Part shown: in pieces, positions 17,169 to 26,253 of the stretch
How positions within the stretch are numbered: position 1 is the first letter of the stretch
How the letters are laid out: every line of letters starts with the position of its first letter
Source of the DNA: Hydrocarboniphaga sp965279055
GTDB lineage: Bacteria > Pseudomonadota > Gammaproteobacteria > Nevskiales > Nevskiaceae
Reading direction: 5' to 3'
DNA length: 64,000 nt
NCBI RefSeq assembly: GCF_965279055.1
Contig: NZ_OZ257125.1
Location: 1,054,001 to 1,118,000, forward strand
Notes under the pieces: generated by a model
Told to the model about the DNA's origin: nothing
The model's input: the letters and a program-made list of their open reading frames with translations, nothing else
Databases searched by the model: none
Program-made: the position numbers and the translations under genes

Positions 17169-17936
17169 ATGAGCAACACCACCCCCCGCATCGCCGTCAT
17201 CGGCGGCACCGGCATGAACCAGTGGCCGGGCCTGGAAATCGACGAGCGCGTCGAAGCGACCACGCCCTACGGCGCACCGTCGGCACCGCTGCTGTTCGGC
17301 CGCGTCTACGGCGTGCACGCCTGCTTTCTGGCGCGCCACGGCGAGGGCCACAAGATTCCGCCGCACAAGATCAACTACCGCGCCAACCTGTGGGCGCTGA
17401 AGCAGGCTGGCGTCACCGACGTCATCGCGATCGCCGCGGTCGGCGGCATCACGCATTGGTATCCGCCGGCCGCCGTCGGCATCCCGGACGACGCGATCGA
17501 TTATTCCTACGGCCGCGAGCACACCTACTCCGACGGCAGCGACCAGTGGGAACTGCACCACGTCGAAATGAACCAGCCTTACAGCCCGCGGCTGCGCAAG
17601 CACCTGATCGACGCCGCGCGCACCTCCAACCTGGAAGTCGCCGAGCGTGGCGTGATGGGCGTGACCCAGGGCCCGCGCCTGGAGACGCCCGCCGAAATTC
17701 GCCGCCTGCAGCACGACGGCTGCGACATCGTCGGCATGACCAGCTTCCCCGAAGCGCCGCTGGCACGCGAACTCGGCCTCGACTATGCCTGCCTCGCGGT
17801 GTCGGTGAACTGGGGCGCCGGCATCGGCGAAGGCGGCATCCACGACGAGATCGAGAAGTCGGTCGAGAGCGGCATGTCCAAGGTGCGCATGCTGCTGTCG
17901 CGCGCGCTACCGGCGATCGTCGCCAGCCACGGCTGA
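17169..17936 (+). CDS. S-methyl-5'-thioinosine phosphorylase (PNP/MTAP family)
   Basis: This 255-residue trimeric nucleoside-phosphorylase family enzyme has the phosphate loop GGTGM, LARHGEGHKIPPHKINYRAN and TQGPRLETPAEI. The distal part has the MTSFPEAPLARELGLDYACL and VSVNWGAGI motifs. The combination of MTAP-like length with a location beside hpt and nagZ matches the pseudomonad methylthioinosine phosphorylase gene. That enzyme splits methylthioinosine to hypoxanthine and methylthioribose 1-phosphate. A plain methylthioadenosine phosphorylase cannot be excluded from sequence alone. Confidence 0.85.
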   Translation: MSNTTPRIAVIGGTGMNQWPGLEIDERVEATTPYGAPSAPLLFGRVYGVHACFLARHGEGHKIPPHKINYRANLWALKQAGVTDVIAIAAVGGITHWYPPAAVGIPDDAIDYSYGREHTYSDGSDQWELHHVEMNQPYSPRLRKHLIDAARTSNLEVAERGVMGVTQGPRLETPAEIRRLQHDGCDIVGMTSFPEAPLARELGLDYACLAVSVNWGAGIGEGGIHDEIEKSVESGMSKVRMLLSRALPAIVASHG

Positions 17937-17940
17937 CGAG

Positions 17941-17995
17941 TCGCGGGCAAGCCCGCTCCTACAAGGAGCCGTTGTAGGAGCGGGCTTGCCCGCGA
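17941..17995. repeat. intergenic palindromic repeat, family B copy 2
   Basis: Here the arms are in the opposite order to copy 1: TCGCGGGCAAGCCCGCTCCT comes first and AGGAGCGGGCTTGCCCGCGA second, with only GGAGCCG plus flanking bases between. It lies between convergent genes (methylthioinosine phosphorylase and elaA), where a two-way terminator would be useful. Confidence 0.9.
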
Positions 17996-18013
17996 CCGAC
18001 GAACCAACCACTC

Positions 18014-18499
18014 TCAACCCGCAGCCCGCACCATATCCACGTGCCAGATGCCGTCTTCGAGATAAGCCTGGCACTGCGTGACGAAACCCAGCGACGCGTA
18101 GAACGCTTCCAGATGCTGCTGCCCGGAAAGCGAAACCGGCTGTTGCGGATACCGTTGTGCGCAGTGCTGCAAAGCCTGCAGCATGATGCGCCGCCCCAGG
18201 CCGGTGCCGCGCGCCGGCATCGCCACGACGACGCGGCCGATCGCGGGCCCGGACGCGGCAGGTGACTCGCTATGCGGCCGCTTGACGCCCGGCGGAACCA
18301 GGCGCAGATAGGCCATCAACTGGCCGCGGTCGTCCAAAGCCGTCAGGTGTTCGCACTGCGGATCGATGCCGTCCATCTCGGGAAATACGCAGTTCTGCTC
18401 GACGACGAAAATGTCGGAGCGCAGTTTCAGGAACGCGTAAAGCGTGTCGGCCGACAGCTCGTGCCAGCGATGCCAGCGGTAGCTTGGCTCAGCGCTCAT
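18014..18499 (-). CDS. elaA: ElaA-family GNAT N-acetyltransferase
   Basis: This 161-residue protein has the ElaA pattern: an N-terminal LKLRSDIFVVEQNCVFPEMDG, the acetyl-CoA loop VVVAMPARGTGLGRRIM, and a C-terminal FYASLGF. The substrate is unknown. It is the last gene of a minus-strand trio; its ATG overlaps the gspB stop (ATGA), so translation is probably coupled. ElaA has no known link to secretion. Confidence 0.88.
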   Translation of the reverse strand: MSAEPSYRWHRWHELSADTLYAFLKLRSDIFVVEQNCVFPEMDGIDPQCEHLTALDDRGQLMAYLRLVPPGVKRPHSESPAASGPAIGRVVVAMPARGTGLGRRIMLQALQHCAQRYPQQPVSLSGQQHLEAFYASLGFVTQCQAYLEDGIWHVDMVRAAG

Positions 18500-19320
18500 T
18501 GCAGCGAATACAGCACGCGCGAGCCGCGGTACTCCAGCACCAGGCCCTCCTGCGCGATCTCGGCCAGGCGCGGGCCCTGGGCCAGCGTGTCGCCCTCGGA
18601 GTAGCGCTTGCCGTTGACCAGCACGAAGCGCTTGGCCGGCAGACTGTCCCAGACGTGCACTTCCACCGACAGCGCCGGAAAGTCCGCGCGATATGCCGGC
18701 GGCATCTCCGACAAAGGCGTCGCGCTCGCGCCGGTCGCCGAATCGGCGAGCGCCGACAGCGTGGTCGGCGTCGGCGTGCTGTTGAGCGCCGCGCGCGACG
18801 GTGACGACGGCACCGGTTGCGGCACGACGATGGGGTCCATGTCGCTGCTGGCGTCCGCCGTTGCCGGGCGGGCGATGAAGTCGTGCTCGCGGATCACGTT
18901 GGCTTCTTCGGACGGTTCGGCGCGCGCCTTGTTGGCTGGCGTTTGCGACAGATCGTCGAGCGAGCTGATGTCGGCGTCCTCGTCGAGCGCCGGCGGACCG
19001 CTGTCTTCGGGTTCTGCCGCGGTCGGAGCCGGCACTGCGCTTGCCACGTGTGCCGGGCCGCGCACGGTGGCGTTGACCACGCCGGCCGGAGCGGCCGCGA
19101 CGACGGCCGGCTGCGGCGGCTTGCGCAGCAGCAGAATCACCAGCAGCGCGGCGATCAGCACCAGCAGAAGCAGTCCGGCAACCCGCAGCCAGCGGCGCGA
19201 GCCGCGGCCGTCGTCCAGAGCGGGGCGCTCCTGCGCCAGTGCGACGTCTTCTATGCGCGGAGCCTGGCCCAGGTTGCGGTCGCGCTCGGCCTTGCGCAGC
19301 GCGTCGAGGATGAAGCTCAT
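18496..19320 (-). CDS. gspB: general secretion pathway protein B
   Basis: This 274-residue inner-membrane protein starts with the GspB hallmark MSFILDALRKAERDR and has one membrane helix (about residues 47-66). A Pro/Ala/Ser/Asp-rich periplasmic linker and a C-terminal folded domain (about 205-274, ending YRGSRVLYSLQ) follow. In Aeromonas and Vibrio, GspB/ExeB works with GspA/ExeA to assemble the type II secretion secretin through peptidoglycan. It overlaps the ATPase gene by four bases. No other type II secretion gene is in the window. Confidence 0.85.
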   Translation of the reverse strand: MSFILDALRKAERDRNLGQAPRIEDVALAQERPALDDGRGSRRWLRVAGLLLLVLIAALLVILLLRKPPQPAVVAAAPAGVVNATVRGPAHVASAVPAPTAAEPEDSGPPALDEDADISSLDDLSQTPANKARAEPSEEANVIREHDFIARPATADASSDMDPIVVPQPVPSSPSRAALNSTPTPTTLSALADSATGASATPLSEMPPAYRADFPALSVEVHVWDSLPAKRFVLVNGKRYSEGDTLAQGPRLAEIAQEGLVLEYRGSRVLYSLQ

Positions 19321-21272
19321 CGCGGCGTCGCCAGCGTCGGCGTGCCGGGCAGGCGCTCACCGAGCACGATCAGGGTACGAATGCCGACCAGGCCGTCGGA
19401 GTCCAGCCCGCGCTGCGTCTGGAAGCGCTTGAGCTGCTCGGTAAGCTCGTCGTCGAACACGTCCGACACCGGCGCGGCGAGCTTCTGGCCGTTGAATTCG
19501 GCCAGGCGCTCGCGCACCCAGGCGACGGACTTGCCACGCATGCCGGGCGACAGATAGTTGTCCGAGGTGTCGCGCTTCCACAGCAGCAGGAACTCGCCGC
19601 TCCACAGCGCGTCGAGCTGATCCAGCGGCACACCGATGGTGCCGCGCGCGGTGTCGAGCGTGGCGAACGTCGCGGTCAGGCCGCGCAGCAGCACGTGCTG
19701 CACTTCACCGCGGCCGGTGGTCAGCGACAGTACTGCGGGGCGATTCATATTACGCAGATCGGCCCACTCACCGGTGGACTTGTAGCACTCGAGCCCGCGC
19801 GCCGACAGCTCGCGGCAGATGTTGGCGCCCTTGTCGATGATCACGTTGCGATCCCACAGCCGGATCAGCCGGCTGACGACGGTCGGCAACGGCTGCGTCG
19901 ATTGCAGCAGCGTGGTCAGGTCGGCGTTTGCGGGCAGCGGCGGTAGCGGGTCGGCTGCCTCACCAACCGCGCCATCACCCGCTCCCCCGCGAGCGGGGGC
20001 GGGCTGGGGTGTGGCCGAAACCTTGCCGGCGCTGCTACTCGTCGTCGACGCGGCCTTGCCATCCGCCTTCGTCGCCGGCGCGCTGGCCTTGGGCTTCTCA
20101 GCCGTCGTAGTCGGCGGTGTGGCGGGAGCAGCGGCCGGCGCCTGCACCGTCGTCGCAGCCTTGGCTTCCGGTTTGGAACTGCTCGCAGCGGCTGCGGTAT
20201 TGCTTGTCGTCGCAGGCGCGGCTGTGGCGGGCTCGGACACGGCGGCTTGCGGCTCGGCGCTCGGTTGCTGCGACTCCGTGGTCGCCGCCGCCTGCGTCGT
20301 CGGCTCGTTGGGATCGCGCTTGAAGAAGGTTTCGTACAGCAGCAAGCCCGCGATCACCACCGCCAGTATCGCGAGCGCGGCCTCGACCTGCGCCAGCTTC
20401 GGCCGCCACTTCAGCCAGGCCGGCAGCACAATCGGCGCGCGCGGACTGCCGGTCTCGATGGCCGTGCCGCCGATGGACTCGACCGCCGCCTTGCGCACGA
20501 TCTCGGGCGTTACCCGCCGCGAACCCTGCGCATAGGTGCCGAGCAGCGAGCGGTCGCAGAGGATGTTGATCAGGCGCGGCACGCCGCGCGCCGCGCGATG
20601 GATCTCGCGGATCGCGGCCGGCGCAAACACATCCTCATTGGAGCCGGCTACCCGCAGACGATGGCGGATGTATTCGCCGGTCTCGGGCTCGGACAACGGC
20701 ATCAGGTGATAGCGCGCGGTAATGCGGCTGGCGAGCTGCCGCAGATCCGGCCGCGCCAGCAGTTCGGCCAGCTCCGGCTGACCGATCAGCATGATCCGCA
20801 GCAGTTTCTCTTTATGCGTCTCGAGATTGGTCAGCAGCCGCACCTGCTCGAGCACGTCGCGCGGCAGGTTCTGCGCCTCGTCGATGATCAAAACGGTGCG
20901 CCGCCCGGCGGCATGCGCCTTCAGCAGATGCGCGTTGAGCGCGTCGACCAGCGTCTTCAGCGTCAGATTCGCGGACTCGTAGACCACGCCGAGCTCGTCG
21001 CAGATCGACTGCACGAACTGCAGCTCGTTCTGGCTCGGGTTGTGGATCATAGCCACATCCACATCGACCAGCTTCTGCTCCAGCAGCGTGCGCACGACCG
21101 TGGTCTTGCCGGTGCCGACTTCGCCGGTCAGCTGGACGAAGCCCCCGTACTGCCCCGTGCCGTACAGCAGATGCCCCAACGCCTCCTGATGCCTGGGCGA
21201 CAGGTAAAGATAGCTGGGGTCCGGGGTGATCGTGAACGGCATCTCCCGGAGGTTGAAGAACTGGGCGTACAA
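19317..21272 (-). CDS. ExeA/GspA-like ATPase with periplasmic peptidoglycan-binding domain
   Basis: This 651-residue protein begins MYAQFFNLREMPFTITPDP, typical of ExeA. Its cytosolic AAA domain has Walker A GEVGTGKTT and Walker B VLIIDEAQN, with a sensor arginine region downstream. One membrane helix at about residues 300-318 is followed by a long Ala/Thr/Pro low-complexity linker. The C-terminal peptidoglycan-binding domain carries QLKRFQTQRGLDSDGLVG. It pairs with gspB for envelope-spanning assembly. A similar ATPase (PrsD/TadA-like) also occurs in exosortase exopolysaccharide loci, and this gene sits next to epsL, so a role there is possible. A -10-like TATACT lies at 21344-21349, about 70 bases upstream. 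Confidence 0.85.
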   Translation of the reverse strand: MYAQFFNLREMPFTITPDPSYLYLSPRHQEALGHLLYGTGQYGGFVQLTGEVGTGKTTVVRTLLEQKLVDVDVAMIHNPSQNELQFVQSICDELGVVYESANLTLKTLVDALNAHLLKAHAAGRRTVLIIDEAQNLPRDVLEQVRLLTNLETHKEKLLRIMLIGQPELAELLARPDLRQLASRITARYHLMPLSEPETGEYIRHRLRVAGSNEDVFAPAAIREIHRAARGVPRLINILCDRSLLGTYAQGSRRVTPEIVRKAAVESIGGTAIETGSPRAPIVLPAWLKWRPKLAQVEAALAILAVVIAGLLLYETFFKRDPNEPTTQAAATTESQQPSAEPQAAVSEPATAAPATTSNTAAAASSSKPEAKAATTVQAPAAAPATPPTTTAEKPKASAPATKADGKAASTTSSSAGKVSATPQPAPARGGAGDGAVGEAADPLPPLPANADLTTLLQSTQPLPTVVSRLIRLWDRNVIIDKGANICRELSARGLECYKSTGEWADLRNMNRPAVLSLTTGRGEVQHVLLRGLTATFATLDTARGTIGVPLDQLDALWSGEFLLLWKRDTSDNYLSPGMRGKSVAWVRERLAEFNGQKLAAPVSDVFDDELTEQLKRFQTQRGLDSDGLVGIRTLIVLGERLPGTPTLATPR

Positions 21273-21473
21273 GGCGGATAGGGCTTGGTTTCAGACGTCC
21301 GCGATCAGCGGTCGACAGCAACAAAAGGAATGCATCTAGCGTGAGTATAGCGAGATGCTGTTTGACTACCGGGCTGTGACCTTGATATCTGTCAACGTGC
21401 TCCGCGCACCCGCTTGGTGCGACGCACCATTTAGTGTCGCCACAATCCGTGCAACACTCGTGATCACCTTATT

Positions 21474-22712
21474 TCAATAGGAAAGCGCCAGCGACAAGGA
21501 CGCAGTTGCGTCTTCGTAGTCCAGATTTCGAAGTGCAAAACTGGAATCACGAACGCGCTTGCCGAGCGAGGCAGTTACTGCAATGTATCGGCGAGGAATC
21601 CAGTTCGCTTTCAATGAATAGGTGCCAATTCGATCAGTCCGAGCCACATTGGAAGCACTCGCCAACTCTCCGCCGAACTTGTAAACGTTGTAGCCGATTG
21701 GAGCGCTTACTGACAGCTTCGGACTGAAAACCCAGGCTGGCGTAAAGGTGTATTCCGATCGGCTGTAATGCGTGAAAATATCTGCCTGATACGGGGTCAA
21801 TGTACGCATTGCTTCCCCCGTAAATACGAGCTTATCGGTTGCGTTCCACGTGAGTTTGCTGTCTGCGGTCCAGCCTTGGTAATCCCTGCCTGGATTCTGC
21901 TCGTGGTCACGCCACAAATAGCCGCCGACCAAGTTCAGTGATACCGTCTGCTGACCGTTTCCCACGAACTGGACTTCGAAGCTGTTCTCTTCGTAGTCGC
22001 GTGCCTCCGCAAACTCCGATGTATTTGAGCGCGAGTACTTGCCGTTGGCGTGGCGACCAACGATCTCGATGTTACTGCCTGCGGCGCTGACGTAGCCTAA
22101 GCCGCCATCGAAAAAGTTCTGCTCGCTCTTCGGGGTGTCGCTGGTGGCGGCGTCGCTGGAGGTGGTCGAATAGCCGCCTCCGCCGATCAGGTGCCAGCCC
22201 CCGTAAGGGTTGGCATTCATCCGCAACCGGTACTCCTGCCGATTCGTTAGATTCCGTCGCGAGGTATCGCGGAAAAAATCATAGTTAGCCGGCGTTTCAG
22301 TCCGGCGCCCGGATACGGTGCCCTCGACTCGCGAGGTCAGATGCCAATTCCAGGCGAGGTTGTAGTTTGTGATGCCCCCGTTCAGATAATCGAAGGTCTG
22401 ATACCAGAGCCGGGTGTAGGAGGCGTCACCCGTAATCTGCTGCTGGGCGTACTGCTGATTTAAGTGCACTGCAGCTGTGGCTGCTTCGGTGAACGCTGAG
22501 CGATGATTCTCTCCGATTGCATCCTGAGTGTTGACGTTGCTCGCCAGACGAAACAAATTGTCATCGTAGTAAGTGGTGCTGCTGACGTAAAGCGTCAGTG
22601 GATCATCGGGAGTGCCAGACACCTGTGCGACGGATGCCTGGGTAAAAAAAACCAGTCCCAGCAGGCAATAACGCGCACAGCCCATTCGCGCGATGTTCGC
22701 GGTAATGCTCAT
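21474..22712 (-). CDS. epsL: exopolysaccharide outer-membrane barrel protein EpsL
   Basis: The product is about 412 residues from the ATG at 22712 (an in-frame start at 22784 has no signal-peptide logic). A signal peptide ends near SVA-QVSG. The mature protein opens with DDPLTLYVSSTTYYDDNLFRL and is followed by many alternating strands. It ends in SLSLALSY, a terminal aromatic strand. This matches the EpsL outer-membrane protein of exosortase-linked exopolysaccharide systems, thought to serve the export conduit. It is divergent from epsD-epsI, 325 bases apart, and probably part of the same regulon. Confidence 0.8.
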   Translation of the reverse strand: MSITANIARMGCARYCLLGLVFFTQASVAQVSGTPDDPLTLYVSSTTYYDDNLFRLASNVNTQDAIGENHRSAFTEAATAAVHLNQQYAQQQITGDASYTRLWYQTFDYLNGGITNYNLAWNWHLTSRVEGTVSGRRTETPANYDFFRDTSRRNLTNRQEYRLRMNANPYGGWHLIGGGGYSTTSSDAATSDTPKSEQNFFDGGLGYVSAAGSNIEIVGRHANGKYSRSNTSEFAEARDYEENSFEVQFVGNGQQTVSLNLVGGYLWRDHEQNPGRDYQGWTADSKLTWNATDKLVFTGEAMRTLTPYQADIFTHYSRSEYTFTPAWVFSPKLSVSAPIGYNVYKFGGELASASNVARTDRIGTYSLKANWIPRRYIAVTASLGKRVRDSSFALRNLDYEDATASLSLALSY

Positions 22713-22784
22713 TTCCAATTGACCGTCCCCTTCATCCGGGGGCACGCCCCCGGATCCCTTTAGTTGCCGCGATCGCGACTGCAA

Positions 22785-23037
22785 TCAAGCGGAAGGTAGC
22801 ATAAGGCGTCGCGCGGGTAGAAAGGCCGCAGACCTTTTCGAGCCCGGCGTCCCAATGGTAAATAGACATCTCAAATCAAGCCATAAGATATCGGCATGGA
22901 TTTTGGGTACACTTGTGCGGCTGGACCTGATCAGGCCTGCCGTGGGCATCGGCCGTCTTGCTTGTTCGCGATGGTTGCCATAATTGTCGCGCGTCCAGCA
23001 CTCACACCCTCATCTCAAAAATCAACCCGCAAACGCC
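22785..23037. promoter_or_regulatory. divergent control region of the exopolysaccharide locus
   Basis: This non-coding stretch separates epsL from the epsD operon. A CATAAT box at 22979-22984 is a candidate -10 element for epsD (about 54 bases before its ATG), but no good -35 accompanies it. A perfect 10-base palindrome CCTGATCAGG lies at 22926-22935 and could be an operator half. The bases are visibly more A/T-rich than the flanks. No convincing sigma-54 element was found. Confidence 0.4.
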
Positions 23038-23946
23038 ATGAAGCCTAGGTCACGCTGCGTCGAAGGCTTAGTCCTGTCCGTTGGTTTGTCGATCTTTTTG
23101 GCTGGCTGCGGCCAAAAAAGCTCCGACGCTTCAGCCAGTCAAGTCGTCGCAAAAGTCGGAAATACCGAAATATCGGTATACCAATTGAGTAGTGCGGTCA
23201 TGCGCCTGCCTCCGGGCGATCCGTCCGAGGTGGAGCAAAAGAAAGCCGAGATTATTCGAGCCCTGATCCAGCAGCAGGTGCTCGCCCAGCAGGCCATCCA
23301 GCAGAAGCTCGACCGCACACCTGATGCTGTCGTTCTGCTAGATGCAGCGCGCCTGGAAATGCTGACTCAGCTCTACTTGGCCGATTACGCGAGCCATCTG
23401 CAGCGGCCTCAGCAGACCGAAGTGCAAAAGTTCTATCGTGATAACCCCGCGATGTTCGGGCAGAGGCGTTCCTACTTGCTGCTGCAGCTGACACTACCCA
23501 AGTCTGCGGAAAAATCGACTCAGGTTTTGACGGACGGCGTCGCGGCGAGCCATAGCCTCGAGGACATCGCCGCCGGTCTCAGGTCGGCCAAGGTCGAACA
23601 CAGTCTGGAGTTGTTGCGCAAGGATTCGAGCGACCTGGACCCTGATGTTGCCGCCAAGCTGGGGGGGCAGGGTATCGGCGGCGTTGCTTCCGCATCGGTT
23701 GATGGTAAGACCGTCGCTTGGGAGATCAAGGAAATGATGGACTCGCCGGTCGATATGGTGACCGCGCAACCGACGATCACGCAGTTGCTGGTGAATAAGT
23801 TGACTCAGGCCGCGCTGCCGGCTCAGGTTGATCGTCTGGTGCAGACGACCCCGGTTCAATACGTTGGCGATTTTGCCAAGTACGAGAAGCTCGCGCCGCC
23901 TGCGGGTACTTCTTCCACGAATTCGGCCATCGAAGGTGGCAAATGA
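23038..23946 (+). CDS. epsD: exosortase-system peptidyl-prolyl isomerase-like lipoprotein EpsD
   Basis: The 302-residue lipoprotein starts at the ATG at 23038, followed by a signal sequence with lipobox LAGC. After the linker, VVAKVGNTEISVYQLSSAV and EIIRALIQQQVLAQQAIQ match the SurA/PpiD-like N-terminal helices of EpsD. A weak parvulin-like region follows (about residues 130-240). It probably helps fold or assemble outer-membrane parts of the exporter. It overlaps epsE by four bases. Confidence 0.85.
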   Translation: MKPRSRCVEGLVLSVGLSIFLAGCGQKSSDASASQVVAKVGNTEISVYQLSSAVMRLPPGDPSEVEQKKAEIIRALIQQQVLAQQAIQQKLDRTPDAVVLLDAARLEMLTQLYLADYASHLQRPQQTEVQKFYRDNPAMFGQRRSYLLLQLTLPKSAEKSTQVLTDGVAASHSLEDIAAGLRSAKVEHSLELLRKDSSDLDPDVAAKLGGQGIGGVASASVDGKTVAWEIKEMMDSPVDMVTAQPTITQLLVNKLTQAALPAQVDRLVQTTPVQYVGDFAKYEKLAPPAGTSSTNSAIEGGK

Positions 23947-24761
23947 AAAGCAGTTTGCGTTCGTACCTGGTCCAGGTATTCCTTTTTGCTTGCGCGATGC
24001 TGCTCTCTGCGACCGGCGCTCGAGCGGCCGACGGAACCGAATATCGCCTGGCGGGCGGCGACGTGATCAAGGTCTCGGTGTTCCAGAACCCGGATCTGGC
24101 GACCGAAACCCGTGTATCGGAAGTCGGCATGATCACCTTTCCGCTGATCGGCGTGATCAAGGTCGGAGGCCTGACGCTGGGTGAGGCCGAGACCGAAATT
24201 GCCCGTCGTCTGCGCTCCGGTGGTTTCGTCGCCGAGCCCCAGGTCAACATTTCGATGTCGGCCGTGCTTGGCAATCAGGTTTCGGTGCTGGGACAGGTCA
24301 ACAAGCCGGGTAACTACCCGCTGTACAACTCCACTCTGAGGCTGTCGCAGATCCTGGCGGCGGCCGGCGGTGTGGCCCAGACCGGTGGCGACATCGTCAT
24401 CGTCAGCGGCCAGCGCGGCAATCGTCCGTTCCGGACCCAGGTCGACGTCGAAGATCTTTATGTCACCAGCAAGCTGCAGAACGACATCGTCGTGGCGGCC
24501 GGTGATTCGATCTTCGTGCCCCGTGCTCAGATGTTCTACATCTATGGTCAGGTGCAGCGCCCCGGTTCCTACATGCTGACGCGCAACATGACCGTCATGC
24601 AGGCCCTGGCGCAGGGCGGTGGCTTGACCCAACGTGGTACCGAGCGCTCTCTGAAGCTCTCCCGACGTTCGGTCTCTGGGCAGATGGAAGAAATCAAGCC
24701 GAACATGACCGACCTGGTCAAGCCCGACGACGTCATCAACGTGGGCGAGAGCCTGTTCTAG
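23943..24761 (+). CDS. epsE: polysaccharide export protein EpsE (Wza family)
   Basis: This 272-residue protein has a signal peptide cleaved near ARAAD. The polysaccharide-export domain carries YRLAGGDVIKVSVFQNPDL, followed by SLBB-type repeats with VSVLGQVNKPGNYPL and IYGQVQRPGSYML. No lipobox cysteine is present, unlike Wza. It would form the outer-membrane polysaccharide channel. It is coupled to epsD, with epsF 17 bases downstream. Confidence 0.93.
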   Translation: MKSSLRSYLVQVFLFACAMLLSATGARAADGTEYRLAGGDVIKVSVFQNPDLATETRVSEVGMITFPLIGVIKVGGLTLGEAETEIARRLRSGGFVAEPQVNISMSAVLGNQVSVLGQVNKPGNYPLYNSTLRLSQILAAAGGVAQTGGDIVIVSGQRGNRPFRTQVDVEDLYVTSKLQNDIVVAAGDSIFVPRAQMFYIYGQVQRPGSYMLTRNMTVMQALAQGGGLTQRGTERSLKLSRRSVSGQMEEIKPNMTDLVKPDDVINVGESLF

Positions 24762-24777
24762 GATCTGTCAGACTTCC

Positions 24778-26202
24778 ATGAATCTCCAACAACTTCTTCC
24801 GGTTTTGCGGGCGCGCTGGAAGTTCATCGCGTCGATCTGGATTCTGCTGATCGCTGCGGCCGTCGCGGTTACTTTGCTGATGCCCAAGAAGTATGAGGCC
24901 GACGCTGACATCATGCTTGACCTTAAGGCGGCGGATGCCGTGACCGGCGCTTTTGTGCCCGGCATGATGATGACCTCGTTCATGGGTACCCAGATTGATC
25001 TGGTAAAGAGCCGCAAGGTTGCTGACAAGGTCATCGACAAGTTGAAGCTCGATCAAAATCCGCAGATGGTCGATGCGTGGCGCAATGCAACCGACGGCGC
25101 TGGAGATATCCGTGTTTGGTTGTTCAATACGTTGTCGCTAAGCCTGACTGTGACGCCGTCGCGTGATAGCAATCTGTTCGAGATATCGTTTACTGGTCCC
25201 GATCCTCAGGCCGTTTCCGATATCGTCAACACGTACGCGAATTCCTACATGGAGGCGGCTCTCGACATGCGGGTGTCGCCGGCAGGCGAGAACGCGGCCT
25301 GGTTCAAGGAGCGGCTTGAGGCCGTGCGCGCCGAGGTCGACCGGGCACAAGTCGCGCTTTCTGATTTTCGTCGTGAAAAGCAGCTGATTGGCGACCCGCG
25401 CAGCCGCATCGATTCTGAAACCGCACAGCTCAACGAGATGGCCAACCAATTGACCTTGGCACAGACCACGGGTGCCGATTTGCAGAGCAAGCGGGGCGGC
25501 GGTGATCTCTCGTCTTCGCCGGAAGTGATGGACAACGCGCTGGTTCAGAATCTGCGCGTGCAGGTTGCCGAGACGCGAGCGAAACTGCAGGACACTGGCA
25601 GCCGTCTGGGCCTGAATCACCCCGAATACAAGCGCACCGCGGCCCAGTTGACCGAGCTCGAATCCCAACTCGGCGCGCAGATGGGCCGTATTCGTTCGAG
25701 CCTGTCGATGATGGGCGAGCAAGGTGCGCGCAAGGTTGAAACCTTGAAGAAGTCGATGGAAGAACAACGGCAGACGGTGATCACGCTGAACGCCGACATG
25801 GACCGCCTGGGCGTGCTGCAGCACCAACTCGAAGTGGCCGAGGCCTCTTACCAGACTATCTCGCAGCGCTATCTGCAGACCAACTTGGAAAGTCAGTCCA
25901 CGTCGACCAACATCAGCTTGGTTACACCAGCCTCTCCGCCTTTACTGCCTGCTTCGCCGCGGCCATTGCTCAATATCGCAGTGGCGATTTTCCTAGGCGG
26001 CGTTTTCGGTATCGCTGGCGCGTTGGCACTGGAACTGACGGATCGCCGTATCCGCGACGCCGCTGACTTCGAGATTAGTTCGGGCATGCCGCTGCCGTTA
26101 CTGGGCGTGGTGCCCAACGGCACCAAGCCGAGCAAGCAGGATAGACGGCTGGAGGAGCGTCGCCTCCGCCAAATCAGCGGGCCTACGAGCGCCGCCTCCT
26201 GA
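24778..26202 (+). CDS. epsF: chain-length determinant protein EpsF (Wzz/Wzc-type)
   Basis: This 474-residue inner-membrane protein has two membrane helices, at about residues 18-36 and 397-420. A large periplasmic coiled-coil region lies between them, rich in Glu, Gln and Arg (GNVR type). It carries LIQLARPLLPASPRP-like features near the second helix (SPPLLPASPRPLLN). It lacks a kinase domain, which is supplied by the separate EpsG. The pair would regulate polymer length and export through EpsE. Confidence 0.92.
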   Translation: MNLQQLLPVLRARWKFIASIWILLIAAAVAVTLLMPKKYEADADIMLDLKAADAVTGAFVPGMMMTSFMGTQIDLVKSRKVADKVIDKLKLDQNPQMVDAWRNATDGAGDIRVWLFNTLSLSLTVTPSRDSNLFEISFTGPDPQAVSDIVNTYANSYMEAALDMRVSPAGENAAWFKERLEAVRAEVDRAQVALSDFRREKQLIGDPRSRIDSETAQLNEMANQLTLAQTTGADLQSKRGGGDLSSSPEVMDNALVQNLRVQVAETRAKLQDTGSRLGLNHPEYKRTAAQLTELESQLGAQMGRIRSSLSMMGEQGARKVETLKKSMEEQRQTVITLNADMDRLGVLQHQLEVAEASYQTISQRYLQTNLESQSTSTNISLVTPASPPLLPASPRPLLNIAVAIFLGGVFGIAGALALELTDRRIRDAADFEISSGMPLPLLGVVPNGTKPSKQDRRLEERRLRQISGPTSAAS

Positions 26203-26253
26203 TAGTCGCGGCTAACGATCAGGATTTCCTTATTAAGTGAACAAAGGTGCGCT

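Noticed and set aside
22926..22935. Palindrome CCTGATCAGG as a proven operator
   Set aside because: Ten-base palindromes occur by chance in a region this size, and no second copy was found near epsL or the PEP-CTERM gene. It is kept only as a note.
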